Notes: generated by a model from the sequence alone, not told the origin. A stretch of DNA of 64,000 nt from Pseudofrancisella aestuarii (GCF_003574475.2 NZ_QLIS02000003.1:62001-126000); one strand, 5' to 3'; counted from the first letter of the stretch, positions 28,257 to 37,037 are shown. Made by a program: numbers and translations.

Positions 28257-30620
28257 ATGGCTGAAGAACAATTAAAAAACTCAAATCATGCTACTGGAAG
28301 ACTAAAAATAGCACTAGTCGTAAGTCTTGTTGCTATTATTATTTACCTAATAATAGCGCTATTTTCTTTCAACATTAATGATCCAGGCTGGTCAACAGTT
28401 TCATCTGAGAAAGAAATACAAAATTATGCAGGACCTGTGGGTGCTTATATTGCCAGCGTCATATTATCAATATTTGGTATATTTGGATATTTAATACCTT
28501 TCTTTCTAATTGATCCTATTAGATCTTTACTACTTAGAAATGATAAACCTAAATTCAATTATTTAATGCTTTCTATAAAAATCTTAGGATTTGTTATATT
28601 ACTTTTGTCTGGCTGTGCTCTAGCTGAACTTTATTTGAATTTTTTCAACTATTGGCTTCCTCAAAGATCTGGTGGAATAGCTGGTTATGAAGTTGCTAAA
28701 TATTTTGTTAAATATTTAAACAATGTTGGTGGCTCATTCATATTACTTATACTTTTCTTTGTTGGACTAACTCTTTATTCTGGAACAACATGGATACATC
28801 TTTGTAAAACAATCTATAGTTTTGTTACTGGATTATTTTCCAAAAAACCAGATACAAGTGAAAAAGAAGAAGATTTCATGTTTGGTGACTTTAATAGTTT
28901 TCAAAAAAATGATGATAAAGCCTTAACAAAAAATCAAGCTTCTATAACGATAGATAAACCTGTTGTTAAAGAACCTAAAATTAATACAAATAATAACTAT
29001 GACTATCAAGATGCTGATGATGAAAATAACGAGCTTTATTTTAGTGGAGAAAAAAATTATGAAAATGAAGCAGATTTTGCTCCCATAGAAGAATTATCGG
29101 AAAAAAAAACTAAAAATAAATCATCAACATTAAATAAAAGCATTAGTCTACCCTCCTTAAATCTATTAATCGAGCCTGAAGAAAAGAAAACGATAGTTTC
29201 TAAAGAGCATTTAGAACAAACTTCTGCTTTATTAGAGCAAACTTTAAATGATTTTAATATAAGTGCCAAAGTTGTAGCAGCATATCCAGGACCTGTTATT
29301 ACAAGATATGAAATTGATCTAGCACGAGGGACTAAAGTTAGTAAACTTACAAACATATCTCAAGATTTAGCAAGAGCTCTATCAACAACAGCTGTTAGAG
29401 TAGTAGAGGTAATTCCAGGAAAACCATACGTTGGCTTAGAACTACCAAATAGCGAGAAACAAATAGTTAGGATAAAAGAAGTCCTATCAGCGCCCGAGTT
29501 TATAAGTTCCAAAGCACCAACAATGATGGGAATAGGTGTTGATATATCAGGAAAACCAACCTTTGCAGAACTAGCAAAAATGCCGCACCTTTTAGTTGCA
29601 GGTACTACTGGTTCAGGTAAGTCAGTTGGTGTTAATGCTATGATTATAAGTATGCTTTATAAGTGTACACCTGAAGAACTTAGATTCATCATGATTGATC
29701 CCAAAATGCTAGAGCTTTCAATTTATGATGGCATTCCTCATCTTCTAACTCCAGTTGTTACAGATATGACTGAAGCTGCCAATTCCCTTAGGTGGTGTGT
29801 AAAAGAAATGGAAAGAAGATATGCTCTGATGTCTGCGGCAGGAGTTAGAAATATAGCCTTACTAAATGATAAAATTGAAAGAGCTGAAAATGCTGGCAAA
29901 CCATTAAAAGATACCATGTTTATCAAAATGAATCCTGAAAGAGCTCATGAAGCCCCTACTCTTCAAAAAATGCCTTACATAGTTGTTATTGCAGATGAAT
30001 TTGCAGATATGATAATGGTTGTAGGGAAAAAAGTAGAAGAGCTTATTGCTAGACTTGCTCAAAAAGCAAGAGCTGCTGGTATCCATATTATTTTAGCGAC
30101 ACAAAGACCTTCAGTTGATGTAGTTACTGGTCTTATTAAAGCAAATATCCCTACTAGGATGTCCTTTCAAGTTTCATCAAGAATAGATTCAAGAACAATC
30201 CTTGATCAACAAGGTGCTGAACACCTTTTAGGTCATGGAGATATGTTATATCTTAAGCCAGGCTTAGGAGCACCCATGAGAGTACACGGAGCTTTTGTTG
30301 ATGATGATGAAGTTCATAGAATAGTTGAGTCATGGAAATCTTATGGAGAACCTGAATATATTGAGAGTATTACAAATACGGCTGATGATGAAGGTGGAAA
30401 TAATCAAGGATCTGACGAATCAAGTGAAGATCCTTTATATAATGAAGCTGTTGAGATTGTAATAAAAACCCAAAAAGCCTCAATATCAGCTGTCCAAAGA
30501 AAATTAAAAATAGGCTACAATCGCTCTGCTAGATTAATGGAAGAAATGGAAGAAAATGGAGTCGTTTCCGAAATGAATTCTAATGGTATGAGAGATGTAC
30601 TAATAAAGAGAGAGTCCTAA
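28257..30620 (+). CDS. ftsK: DNA translocase FtsK
   Basis: FtsK pumps DNA at the division septum and activates XerCD recombination at dif. The 787 residues comprise four membrane helices (about 17-200), a short acidic linker (about 205-300), the motor domain with Walker A GTTGSGKSVG near 455-464 and Walker B VVIADEFADM, and a C-terminal gamma winged helix (about 720-787; ASISAVQRKLKIGYNRSARL) that reads KOPS sites. The linker is far shorter than in E. coli, as in many bacteria. lolA follows immediately, with its ATG directly after the ftsK stop. Confidence 0.97.
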   Translation: MAEEQLKNSNHATGRLKIALVVSLVAIIIYLIIALFSFNINDPGWSTVSSEKEIQNYAGPVGAYIASVILSIFGIFGYLIPFFLIDPIRSLLLRNDKPKFNYLMLSIKILGFVILLLSGCALAELYLNFFNYWLPQRSGGIAGYEVAKYFVKYLNNVGGSFILLILFFVGLTLYSGTTWIHLCKTIYSFVTGLFSKKPDTSEKEEDFMFGDFNSFQKNDDKALTKNQASITIDKPVVKEPKINTNNNYDYQDADDENNELYFSGEKNYENEADFAPIEELSEKKTKNKSSTLNKSISLPSLNLLIEPEEKKTIVSKEHLEQTSALLEQTLNDFNISAKVVAAYPGPVITRYEIDLARGTKVSKLTNISQDLARALSTTAVRVVEVIPGKPYVGLELPNSEKQIVRIKEVLSAPEFISSKAPTMMGIGVDISGKPTFAELAKMPHLLVAGTTGSGKSVGVNAMIISMLYKCTPEELRFIMIDPKMLELSIYDGIPHLLTPVVTDMTEAANSLRWCVKEMERRYALMSAAGVRNIALLNDKIERAENAGKPLKDTMFIKMNPERAHEAPTLQKMPYIVVIADEFADMIMVVGKKVEELIARLAQKARAAGIHIILATQRPSVDVVTGLIKANIPTRMSFQVSSRIDSRTILDQQGAEHLLGHGDMLYLKPGLGAPMRVHGAFVDDDEVHRIVESWKSYGEPEYIESITNTADDEGGNNQGSDESSEDPLYNEAVEIVIKTQKASISAVQRKLKIGYNRSARLMEEMEENGVVSEMNSNGMRDVLIKRES

Positions 30621-31241
30621 ATGAAAAAGATAGTCATTCTTATACTTTTAATCTTTTCGATAAATATTGGTTTAGCTCAAAGCAGTACTGAAAGCCTAAT
30701 TTATAAAATACAAAATATTCATTCTATGTCTGCAAATTTTTCACAAACTTTAATAGATGGGCAAAATAATAGCAATATTACAAGCCAAGGAAGCATGTTC
30801 TTAGAAAAGCCATCTTTCTTTAACTGGACAACTACCAGCCCCAATAACCAAGAAATTATCTCCAATGGAAAGAGTCTTTGGTTTTATGACGCAGATTTAG
30901 AGCAATTAGTAATTAAAAATCTGTCAAATGATATAGCTCAAGCACCTTACTTAATACTACTATCAAAAAATAGTGAAAATTTAGACACTCTATTTAAAGT
31001 TAAAGCAAATAAAGATAATAGCTACACTTTAAAACCCAAAGATAATGACAGCATAATAAATAATATAAAAATCAAGTTTGACGATAATGATAATCTTAGA
31101 TCATTAGACATCAGTACATCATTACATCAATACACTAAGATCGAATTTTCAAATGTTGAGACGAATATAGAAATTAGTAAAGATAAATTTAAATTTTCTG
31201 CTCCAAAAGGAACAGACATAATTAATGAAACAAAGAATTAA
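30621..31241 (+). CDS. lolA: Outer-membrane lipoprotein carrier LolA
   Basis: LolA ferries lipoproteins through the periplasm from LolCDE to the outer membrane. The 206-residue precursor has a signal peptide (about 1-19, [20 protein letters not shown]). The mature part follows the LolA pattern: [49 protein letters not shown]. Position right after ftsK, with no gap, is the common gammaproteobacterial ftsK-lolA order. Confidence 0.93.
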   Translation: MKKIVILILLIFSINIGLAQSSTESLIYKIQNIHSMSANFSQTLIDGQNNSNITSQGSMFLEKPSFFNWTTTSPNNQEIISNGKSLWFYDADLEQLVIKNLSNDIAQAPYLILLSKNSENLDTLFKVKANKDNSYTLKPKDNDSIINNIKIKFDDNDNLRSLDISTSLHQYTKIEFSNVETNIEISKDKFKFSAPKGTDIINETKN

Positions 31242-31438
31242 TTATCTAAAAAACTAGTTTCTTTCCTAGGCTCTCTTTTATGAATATTCCTATGTTTTAG
31301 AATCTCTTTCTTTTGAGAAGCTGATTTTTGAGGATTATTCTTATCAAATTCAGTAAGAAGAATATCTGCATCACTAACGTATTGTCTATTTTTTTTGTTA
31401 TCAAATAAATGTAACATCTTAAAAAGAATCTTGTTCAT
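31238..31438 (-). CDS. Small hypothetical protein (resembles CBU_0585-type family)
   Basis: A 66-residue basic protein without signal peptide or membrane helix. The segment [18 protein letters not shown] followed by [15 protein letters not shown] resembles a short conserved protein of Coxiella/Legionella that I recall as the CBU_0585 family; function unknown. ATG 31438 is preferred because GAGG lies a few bases upstream; a TTG at 31456 would place that signal inside the gene. The stop overlaps convergent lolA by four bases. Confidence 0.6.
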   Translation of the reverse strand: MNKILFKMLHLFDNKKNRQYVSDADILLTEFDKNNPQKSASQKKEILKHRNIHKREPRKETSFLDN

Positions 31439-31536
31439 TAAAGCCTCACTATACAATTTAACTTGTAGCCCTTAGTTAATTATACTAAACTAAACATCAA
31501 AGTCACCTACAAAATACCTTAGTCTAAGCATCAAAA

Positions 31537-32991
31537 ATGGGTTTAAGTCAGAAGCCAAAAATCATTGGCGTATTTTTAATGTTTCTAAGTATAACAATGC
31601 TTACACCCATTGGCATAGACTATATATATGATGAAGGAAATTCTACACCTTATATAACTAGCTTTTTATTAACTTTCACATCTGGTTTTATTTGTTGGTT
31701 TATAGCTAGAAAATCTACAAAAAAACTCACAAATAGAGATGGTTTTATAATTGTTGCTCTAGTTTGGCTAATTGTAACTATATTTGGTGCAATCCCTTAT
31801 ATGATGTTCCCAGATCTAGGTCTACCATTTACTAAAGCAGTTTTTGAATCAACCTCAGGATTTACAACAACTGGAGGTACAGTTATTGTAGGATTAGATA
31901 ATCTTTCACATAGTATCTTATTCTATAGACAGCAGACTGAATTTCTTGGTGGTATGGGTATTATTGTATTATCTGTGGCTATATTACCATTACTTGGTGT
32001 AGGTGGCATGCAACTATACAAAGCTGAGATATCAGGACAGTGGAAAGATGAAAAACTAGCCCCAAAGATTTCTAGTACAGCAAAAGCTTTATGGTTTGTT
32101 TATATCTTATTTACCATTCTATGTTTTTTTTCCTATCTAATCGTAGGATTAGATCCTTTTGATGCCATATGCTATACATTCTCAACAGTTTCAACAGGTG
32201 GCTTTGCTCCATCTGATGCCAGTATGACAGACAAATCTAATGGTGTCCTATTAGTATGTATGATTTTCCTATTTTTAGGAGCCACGAGCTTTAAAGCACA
32301 CTTTATTGCATTAACAAGATTTAAAATTAGTCACTATTTTAAGAATGTAGAATTTAAAGCCTACTGTTATTATTTATTTTTTGCAGCTTTCATTGTTGCT
32401 ATAACACTAATTGCCAATACCAATGATATCTCACAAATTCCTAAAATAATTTGGAATAGTGCCTTCCAAGTTATTGCGATAAGCTCTAGCTCAGGATTTG
32501 TATCTGATACCAATTATTATTTATGGCCCTCTTTTCTTCCTGTAATGCTTATGTTTTTAGCGATTATTGGTGGTTGTGGTGGTTCAACTGCAGGAGGCTT
32601 AAAAATGATAAGAGCAATCTTATTCAAAGAAAAAGCCGTCCTAGAAGCTAAAAGAGTAATACATCCTCAAGGGGTTTTTTCTGTTAAGCTTGGTGACATA
32701 CATATTTCCGAACAAGCACTAAATCGAGTTTCTGGCTATATTTCTGTATATGTAATAATTTTTGCTGTTGGCTGGTTAGCTTTAATAGGATGTGGTCTTG
32801 ATATGGCGACATCTTTTTCAACCATTGCAACAACACTATCAAATGTTGGACCAGGACTTGGTGATATTGGATCAAATTTCAGCAAGCTAACTGATAATGC
32901 TTTATGGATATGTAACTTTGCCATGATAGCAGGACGTTTAGAAATATTTACATTATTAGTTCTATTTATTCCAGAATTCTGGAGAAAATAA
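31537..32991 (+). CDS. trkH: Potassium uptake protein TrkH
   Basis: TrkH is the pore-forming subunit of the Trk K+ uptake system. The 484 residues hold four repeated M1-P-M2 units with selectivity-loop sequences STSGFTTTGGT, STVSTGGFAP, SSSSGFVS and TLSNVGPG, each with the filter glycine. The C-terminus IPEFWRK matches TrkH. Length is typical (483 in E. coli). The cytoplasmic partner TrkA is not in the window. The gene stands alone on the plus strand. Confidence 0.96.
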   Translation: MGLSQKPKIIGVFLMFLSITMLTPIGIDYIYDEGNSTPYITSFLLTFTSGFICWFIARKSTKKLTNRDGFIIVALVWLIVTIFGAIPYMMFPDLGLPFTKAVFESTSGFTTTGGTVIVGLDNLSHSILFYRQQTEFLGGMGIIVLSVAILPLLGVGGMQLYKAEISGQWKDEKLAPKISSTAKALWFVYILFTILCFFSYLIVGLDPFDAICYTFSTVSTGGFAPSDASMTDKSNGVLLVCMIFLFLGATSFKAHFIALTRFKISHYFKNVEFKAYCYYLFFAAFIVAITLIANTNDISQIPKIIWNSAFQVIAISSSSGFVSDTNYYLWPSFLPVMLMFLAIIGGCGGSTAGGLKMIRAILFKEKAVLEAKRVIHPQGVFSVKLGDIHISEQALNRVSGYISVYVIIFAVGWLALIGCGLDMATSFSTIATTLSNVGPGLGDIGSNFSKLTDNALWICNFAMIAGRLEIFTLLVLFIPEFWRK

Positions 32992-32992
32992 A

Positions 32993-33448
32993 TTAAAATA
33001 CTGAGGCTTCAGCAAGATAAGAAAGATTTCCGACTATCTTATATTTATGATTACTAACTCTTATATTAGCCTTATAGTCAATATTTGAGTATTTTCCATC
33101 ACACTGAATCTTTATAAGAGATTTATCTAATAAATAAGCGGTAAAACTTCCTGTCTCAGATATACTTGATTGATCAGATGGTGTTTTCATATAAATAAAT
33201 TTACACCCTTTATTATCAGCTATATATAAATCAACATCAAATGGGGTAGGATCTCCAGAAGCTATATTATCAATATCACTAGGCACTTGCTTAAATCCAT
33301 AAACTTTATATGCTTGTTTTATAGTTTTCTCATATCCATGACCAAGATCTTTGATATCTACAGTACTTTCAAGATTAGGATTTGTTGCTGTACATCCAGA
33401 TAGAAATAGTAAAGCTAATAATATATTTTTCTTTGAACTTAATTTCAT
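32993..33448 (-). CDS. Putative lipoprotein of unknown function
   Basis: A 151-residue protein with a lipoprotein signal: basic N-terminus, hydrophobic core and lipobox FLSGC with Cys19. The mature part (about 130 residues) has a regular pattern of short strands and no motif I recognise. Residues after the Cys are TATN, with no Asp at +2, so outer-membrane sorting is expected under the E. coli rule. It converges on trkH with a one-base gap and stands alone. Confidence 0.68.
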   Translation of the reverse strand: MKLSSKKNILLALLFLSGCTATNPNLESTVDIKDLGHGYEKTIKQAYKVYGFKQVPSDIDNIASGDPTPFDVDLYIADNKGCKFIYMKTPSDQSSISETGSFTAYLLDKSLIKIQCDGKYSNIDYKANIRVSNHKYKIVGNLSYLAEASVF

Positions 33449-33558
33449 AACGAATGATTTCTTTTAAATTAAATAATACACAAAAATACAGATCAATTTA
33501 AATATTAAGATTAATTAACATAATATCCCAATTATTTATACAGCAAATCGAATATAAA

Positions 33559-34275
33559 CTATTCGTTTTCAGTGTTCACATCTTCCTGATTTTGTTGTTT
33601 TTTATGCTCATAGTAATCTTTCATACTAAGACCTTTTGCTCTAAATTCAGCCTTTTCTGCAATCTCATCAACTCTTCTTTTTGAATATTCAATATGCTCA
33701 GGAGCATAATCCTCTACTGGCTGCCCCTGCAGATTAAACCTCTGTTTTAACTCAAAAACAGCTTTATGATAGCGTGTATCACCAACATATCTACGAAGAA
33801 CGTTTCTTAAAACCATTTTATCGATAGGTGCAAAATGTTCATTTTGATAAATTAATTCTATATCTTCACTTATACCTATTTTTAGAGGTTTTTTATTTAT
33901 AGGACCAAAACAGTTAGGAAAGCGAGTACATAACCATTTGAATAATCTAGCTTCTTCTTTCTGTCTTTCTTTCTCAACATCTATAGAAATCACCAATTCT
34001 TCAACATCATTAAGACTAGGGTTTTGCAATTCTTTTATTACATTATTGCTTATTCTATGTCCATATTGTGGAATTCTTATAAAGTCTTCAGATTTCGATA
34101 TCTCAGCATTTTTTTTAGGAGATTTTATTTGTTCCCTCTTAACATCTTTAGCCTTAGATATATTCTTATCTCTAGCCTGCCTCATTCTTGAAGTTTTTTC
34201 TTCAATCTTAGATGAACCACCAAGTAGTGACTGCAATAACGAAAAATCGTTTAATTTATTTCTTCCTTCAGACAT
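33559..34275 (-). CDS. ProQ/FinO-domain RNA-binding protein
   Basis: A 238-residue protein with a Lys/Arg-rich, probably disordered N-terminus (1-105) and a ProQ/FinO fold at about 109-205. The domain signature is clear: LFKWLCTRFPNCF, KKPLKIGISEDIE, then VLRNVLRRYVGDTRYHKAV and LQGQPVEDYAPEH. Proteins of this class bind structured RNA 3' ends and act as sRNA chaperones. The arrangement differs from E. coli ProQ (domain first, then linker and Tudor-like domain) and is nearer to FinO or RocC, which carry an N-terminal extension. It is a plausible global RNA chaperone for this organism (inference). Monocistronic. Confidence 0.85.
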   Translation of the reverse strand: MSEGRNKLNDFSLLQSLLGGSSKIEEKTSRMRQARDKNISKAKDVKREQIKSPKKNAEISKSEDFIRIPQYGHRISNNVIKELQNPSLNDVEELVISIDVEKERQKEEARLFKWLCTRFPNCFGPINKKPLKIGISEDIELIYQNEHFAPIDKMVLRNVLRRYVGDTRYHKAVFELKQRFNLQGQPVEDYAPEHIEYSKRRVDEIAEKAEFRAKGLSMKDYYEHKKQQNQEDVNTENE

Positions 34276-34411
34276 ATCTTAATTTTTATTCACTTTTAGC
34301 CGGAATTTCATATAAAATTCCTTAAATATTATTTAGATAATATCGTACTATAAAAATAGTATAATAAGCAAGATATAATATTTATTAACAATTATTTTTT
34401 AATTTTATTCC

Positions 34412-34440
34412 TTGACAAAAAACTAATTTTTACAGATAAT
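34412..34440 (+). promoter_or_regulatory. Promoter of the tRNA-Met gene
   Basis: Consensus -35 TTGACA at 34412-34417, a 17-base spacer, and -10 GATAAT at 34435-34440. It lies 16 bases upstream of the tRNA 5' end, where a strong stable-RNA promoter is expected. Confidence 0.8.
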
Positions 34441-34456
34441 ATGCTACATCTTTTGT

Positions 34457-34533
34457 GGCTATGTAGCTCAGTTGGTTAGAGCACAGCATTCATAATGCTG
34501 GGGTCGCAGGTTCAAGTCCCGCCATAGCTACCA
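34457..34533 (+). tRNA. tRNA-Met (CAT), elongator
   Basis: A 77-base cloverleaf with encoded CCA. Acceptor GGCTATG/CATAGCT, D-loop AGTTGGTTA, anticodon stem CAGCA/TGCTG with loop TTCATAA (anticodon CAT), and T-loop TTCAAGT. The sequence resembles the gammaproteobacterial elongator Met tRNA; it lacks the three G:C pairs of the initiator anticodon stem. The first acceptor pair is G1:U72. The 3' half (34509-34535) is partly duplicated at 37011-37037. A CAT anticodon could also mark a lysidine-modified tRNA-Ile, but the body fits Met. Confidence 0.95.
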
Positions 34534-34535
34534 CT
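34509..34535 (+). repeat. Putative attL-type repeat, 3' end of tRNA-Met
   Basis: The tRNA 3' segment from the T-stem through CCA plus two bases recurs at 37011-37037 in the same orientation with 22 of 27 bases identical, including an eight-base block CATAGCTA. The repeats bracket the decayed accessory DNA. Confidence 0.5.
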
Positions 34536-34721
34536 AATTTTATCTTTAAATTCAATACTTTTAGCATACCATCTGCTAATAAACTCAAGATTCGATAAAA
34601 TATGATAGATAAGATATAGGTAGCAGTTCGCCTATGTTTTCTCATCACTATAGAACTTTTCAAATCTCTGATTTAGATGACCGCTAGGTTATATAAATCT
34701 TTTACAATAGTGTTTCTAAGT
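34534..34721. other. Intergenic DNA without a recognisable gene
   Basis: A 188-base A+T-rich stretch between the tRNA and the pseudogene. Short open stretches on the minus strand are broken by stops. No terminator or promoter stands out. It may contain decayed coding sequence, but nothing assignable. Confidence 0.5.
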
Positions 34722-35312
34722 TTAATATATAGTACCAATTCCAACTTGAGATAAAGCTCCATTATACATTTCAAGCAGTTCAACTGTCATATACTCTTCT
34801 ACAGAATGATTTATTTATTTTCTGTTGAAATGAGCCTTCTTTAATATATTCATAGTTTGCTATTGCCAGCCTTTGCTCTTTATTAAAGTTCATTGCCTCA
34901 AGTTGTTGAGGACTAAAGTCATCTACCGTTTTGCCTTCAGGTAAACCTAAGTCTAAAATCTTTCCTTGGCTTGCACTATAATATTTTGTACCACCTGTAG
35001 CTATTGAAACATTCTTACCTACTGTATCTAAATAATGTAAATCTGCTTGCTTACCACTAGCAATATCAGCATTTACTTTTTGAAAAAATTGATCAACAGC
35101 TGCTACTAAACCTTGTGTCTCAAATGTACTTCTTACATCATTTCTTAAATCTGTATCTATAACCACATGAGTTGATGAATCATCTGAAGATCTTTCTGAT
35201 AAGCCTTGTTCTTTTAATTTAGATCCTAAAAAGTTATATCTTTTTGTCCAATTTCTGGGTCTGTCACATAATTAAGTACATTTTCCAACATGTCATTATC
35301 TAAATTAATCAT
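34722..35312 (-). pseudogene. Unrecognised gene with two frameshifts
   Basis: A strong ribosome site (GGAGG, six bases before ATG 35312) starts MINLDNDMLENVLNYVTDP, then the frame shifts near 35247-35260 by apparent loss of one base. The second frame runs (TKRYNFLGSKLKEQGLS to EYIKEGSFQQK, 35250 to about 34815) and shifts again near 34805-34830, continuing as NHSVEEYMTVELLEMYNGA to a stop at 34722. Joined, it would be about 196 residues. No signal peptide or known domain is seen. The ATG overlaps the stop of the 401-residue membrane protein gene, so both were translationally coupled. Reading through needs two indels, so the gene is probably dead unless these are sequencing errors. Confidence 0.65.
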
Positions 35313-36510
35313 GCTTTACCTCCTTTATTATACTATTTAAAAACTCTCTTGATTCTTTAAGCTTATTATTCAACTCTTTCTCTTTAATATTTATTAGATC
35401 AATATATAAGCCTAATCCCACATACATAGACTTATAATTTCCTTTATATCTCTTAAACTTATAATATCTACATCCAACAGTATTGTTTTTCTTTGAAAAG
35501 CAATAAAGATACATACTATTGCTACTAAAAATATAATTTTGATAATTATCTGATTCCAATAATCCTAAGAATTTGGATAAAGATTCTTCATGTGTATACC
35601 CAAGATCTTCATTAAGAATACGATTATCTGCAGTATTAACTACTCCACCAGAGAAATATACAGTATCAGAGCTATTAGGAATATTTTCCAATTTAACATA
35701 AAATTTAGTCTCACAAATACTACCTCTACAATACTTTCTTTTAAAATCATCTGTTAGCATCTCACTTTTAACATTCGATACTTTATACTCAACATGATCT
35801 TTAGCTAATTCATAAGGCTTATAATAAACAGTATATGTTTTCACTGCCTTCAGCATAAAATAGTTATAAGCTGGTGGTACAAATAGCATTGCTAATAAAA
35901 GCAAAATGTAAACTATAAAAAGTCGCTTGGTAGCTTTTATTACTTTATTAAAGTCATATCTCACAAATAGAAAATGCAATATCAAAAAACAAAGATAATA
36001 AATACTAAACCAAGCCAAAATAAAATATGCTATTGTTGAAGCAACTTCTTCTCCTGCCCTAAATGATCCAGCTATAACATTCAAAAATGGCATTACAAAA
36101 CCAAATACCGCAAAATTCACTACGTAACAAACTACTAATGTACTAACTAAAAGTGCTGCTCTACTATAGATCTTCTTATTTTCCACGTAATGTAAACAAA
36201 GCATAAATACTATGCTAAAAAAAAGAATACCTACTGCAAAATATATGAAGAAATACCATGTATAGTCCTCTAAGATGAAATTACCATAGTAACTAAATAG
36301 GCTAACGATAAATTTTGTTTTCTTAAGAATATAAAGTAAAAAGCCAACGACTATAAAGCTCGAGATATAAAGACCCCAAAGACCTCCTCCCTCATCTACT
36401 TTATATTGAGTAAATTTTTTAGCTAGAAAATTCTCTATGGCAAGAAGTATTACACAAATCACTCCTAGCCCCACTACCCAGCCAAGAACTATATTTACTA
36501 ATCCACCCAT
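35305..36510 (-). CDS. Polytopic membrane protein of unknown function
   Basis: A 401-residue protein I do not recognise. About six or seven membrane helices fill residues 5-215 (for example 5-27, 45-62, 85-107, 118-142, 158-188 and 198-215). The remaining 185 residues form a soluble domain with four Cys (CRGSIC near 261-266; CFSKKNNTVGC later) and a Lys-rich C-terminus. It lies between a broken HlyD-type gene and a frameshifted gene whose start overlaps its stop. It appears intact. Roles such as immunity protein or transporter accessory are possible but unsupported. Confidence 0.65.
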   Translation of the reverse strand: MGGLVNIVLGWVVGLGVICVILLAIENFLAKKFTQYKVDEGGGLWGLYISSFIVVGFLLYILKKTKFIVSLFSYYGNFILEDYTWYFFIYFAVGILFFSIVFMLCLHYVENKKIYSRAALLVSTLVVCYVVNFAVFGFVMPFLNVIAGSFRAGEEVASTIAYFILAWFSIYYLCFLILHFLFVRYDFNKVIKATKRLFIVYILLLLAMLFVPPAYNYFMLKAVKTYTVYYKPYELAKDHVEYKVSNVKSEMLTDDFKRKYCRGSICETKFYVKLENIPNSSDTVYFSGGVVNTADNRILNEDLGYTHEESLSKFLGLLESDNYQNYIFSSNSMYLYCFSKKNNTVGCRYYKFKRYKGNYKSMYVGLGLYIDLINIKEKELNNKLKESREFLNSIIKEVKHD

Positions 36511-36558
36511 CTAAATCACCATCTTCATATTCAACATCATAAAATACCTTTATTTATA

Positions 36559-36790
36559 TTACCTTTCTCTAAGACTATTATCTATTCCTCTTGTAAGTGG
36601 CTCTGTGAAGAAATCTATCACTCTTCTGGTACCAGTCTTAACCTCTGCCACTACTGCCACTCCAGGCACTATCTTATAGTCCTCGCCATCTTTGTGTAAG
36701 GTATTATCATTTAAGGAAACTATTAGCTTATATACTACACTCAACCTATCATCTTCAATTGGAGCTGCTATTCGATATCTGGTTGCTAAC
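36559..36790 (-). pseudogene. HlyD-family type I secretion adaptor, C-terminal remnant
   Basis: The encoded segment IEDDRLSVVYKLIVSLNDN, then YKIVPGVAVVAEVKTGTRRVI, DFFTEPL and the end SLRER, is the classic C-terminus of HlyD/PrtE periplasmic adaptors, which link an ABC exporter to TolC in type I secretion. About 75 of some 400-plus residues remain; everything upstream of about 36790 is lost and replaced by unrelated sequence. The frame is open to an ATG at 36819 but those extra residues are not HlyD-like. No ABC exporter remains nearby. A clear remnant of a lost secretion system. Confidence 0.82.
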
Positions 36791-36811
36791 ACTCTTGGAA
36801 ATATTACAAGA

Positions 36812-36961
36812 ATGACCATTGCAAACGGTCTAACACCTATAACTGATTTGGGGATAGATATGCTGGATGAGTTCGTACTTTCAGGATTAATAAAAGGATG
36901 GACACCAAAGATATTTTTCTACGATCTATCTAAACTAGAAAAATCATTACATCATATTTGA
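36812..36961 (+). pseudogene. C-terminal fragment of an unidentified plus-strand gene
   Basis: The plus-strand frame ending at 36961 gives NGLTPITDLGIDMLDEFVLS, then GLIKGWTPKIFFYDLSKLEK, with protein-like composition up to the stop. Upstream of about 36810 the same frame is only antisense to the HlyD remnant. There is no own start with a ribosome site. It looks like the 3' end of a gene cut at the junction with the HlyD remnant. The family is not recognised. Confidence 0.45.
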
Positions 36962-37010
36962 TAATTAAATAAGTTATACTGTGCCTAAGCTTACACTAAA
37001 TGCTTTACTT

Positions 37011-37037
37011 GGTTTTAGTCCAGTCATAGCTATCACT
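37011..37037 (+). repeat. Putative attR-type repeat, degenerate copy of tRNA-Met 3' end
   Basis: Direct imperfect copy of 34509-34535 (22 of 27 identical; mismatches fall at five scattered positions). No other part of a tRNA is recognisable upstream, so it is a tail copy and not a tRNA relic. It marks the probable right end of the accessory segment. Confidence 0.5.

Noticed and set aside
36692-36811. Plus-strand open frame across the HlyD stub as part of a gene
   Set aside because: Up to about 36811 it is only antisense to the well-conserved HlyD C-terminus; only the part after that has its own protein character.
36961-37037. A second, decayed tRNA gene ending at 37037
   Set aside because: Only the T-arm/acceptor tail resembles a tRNA; no anticodon arm or D-arm can be found upstream.
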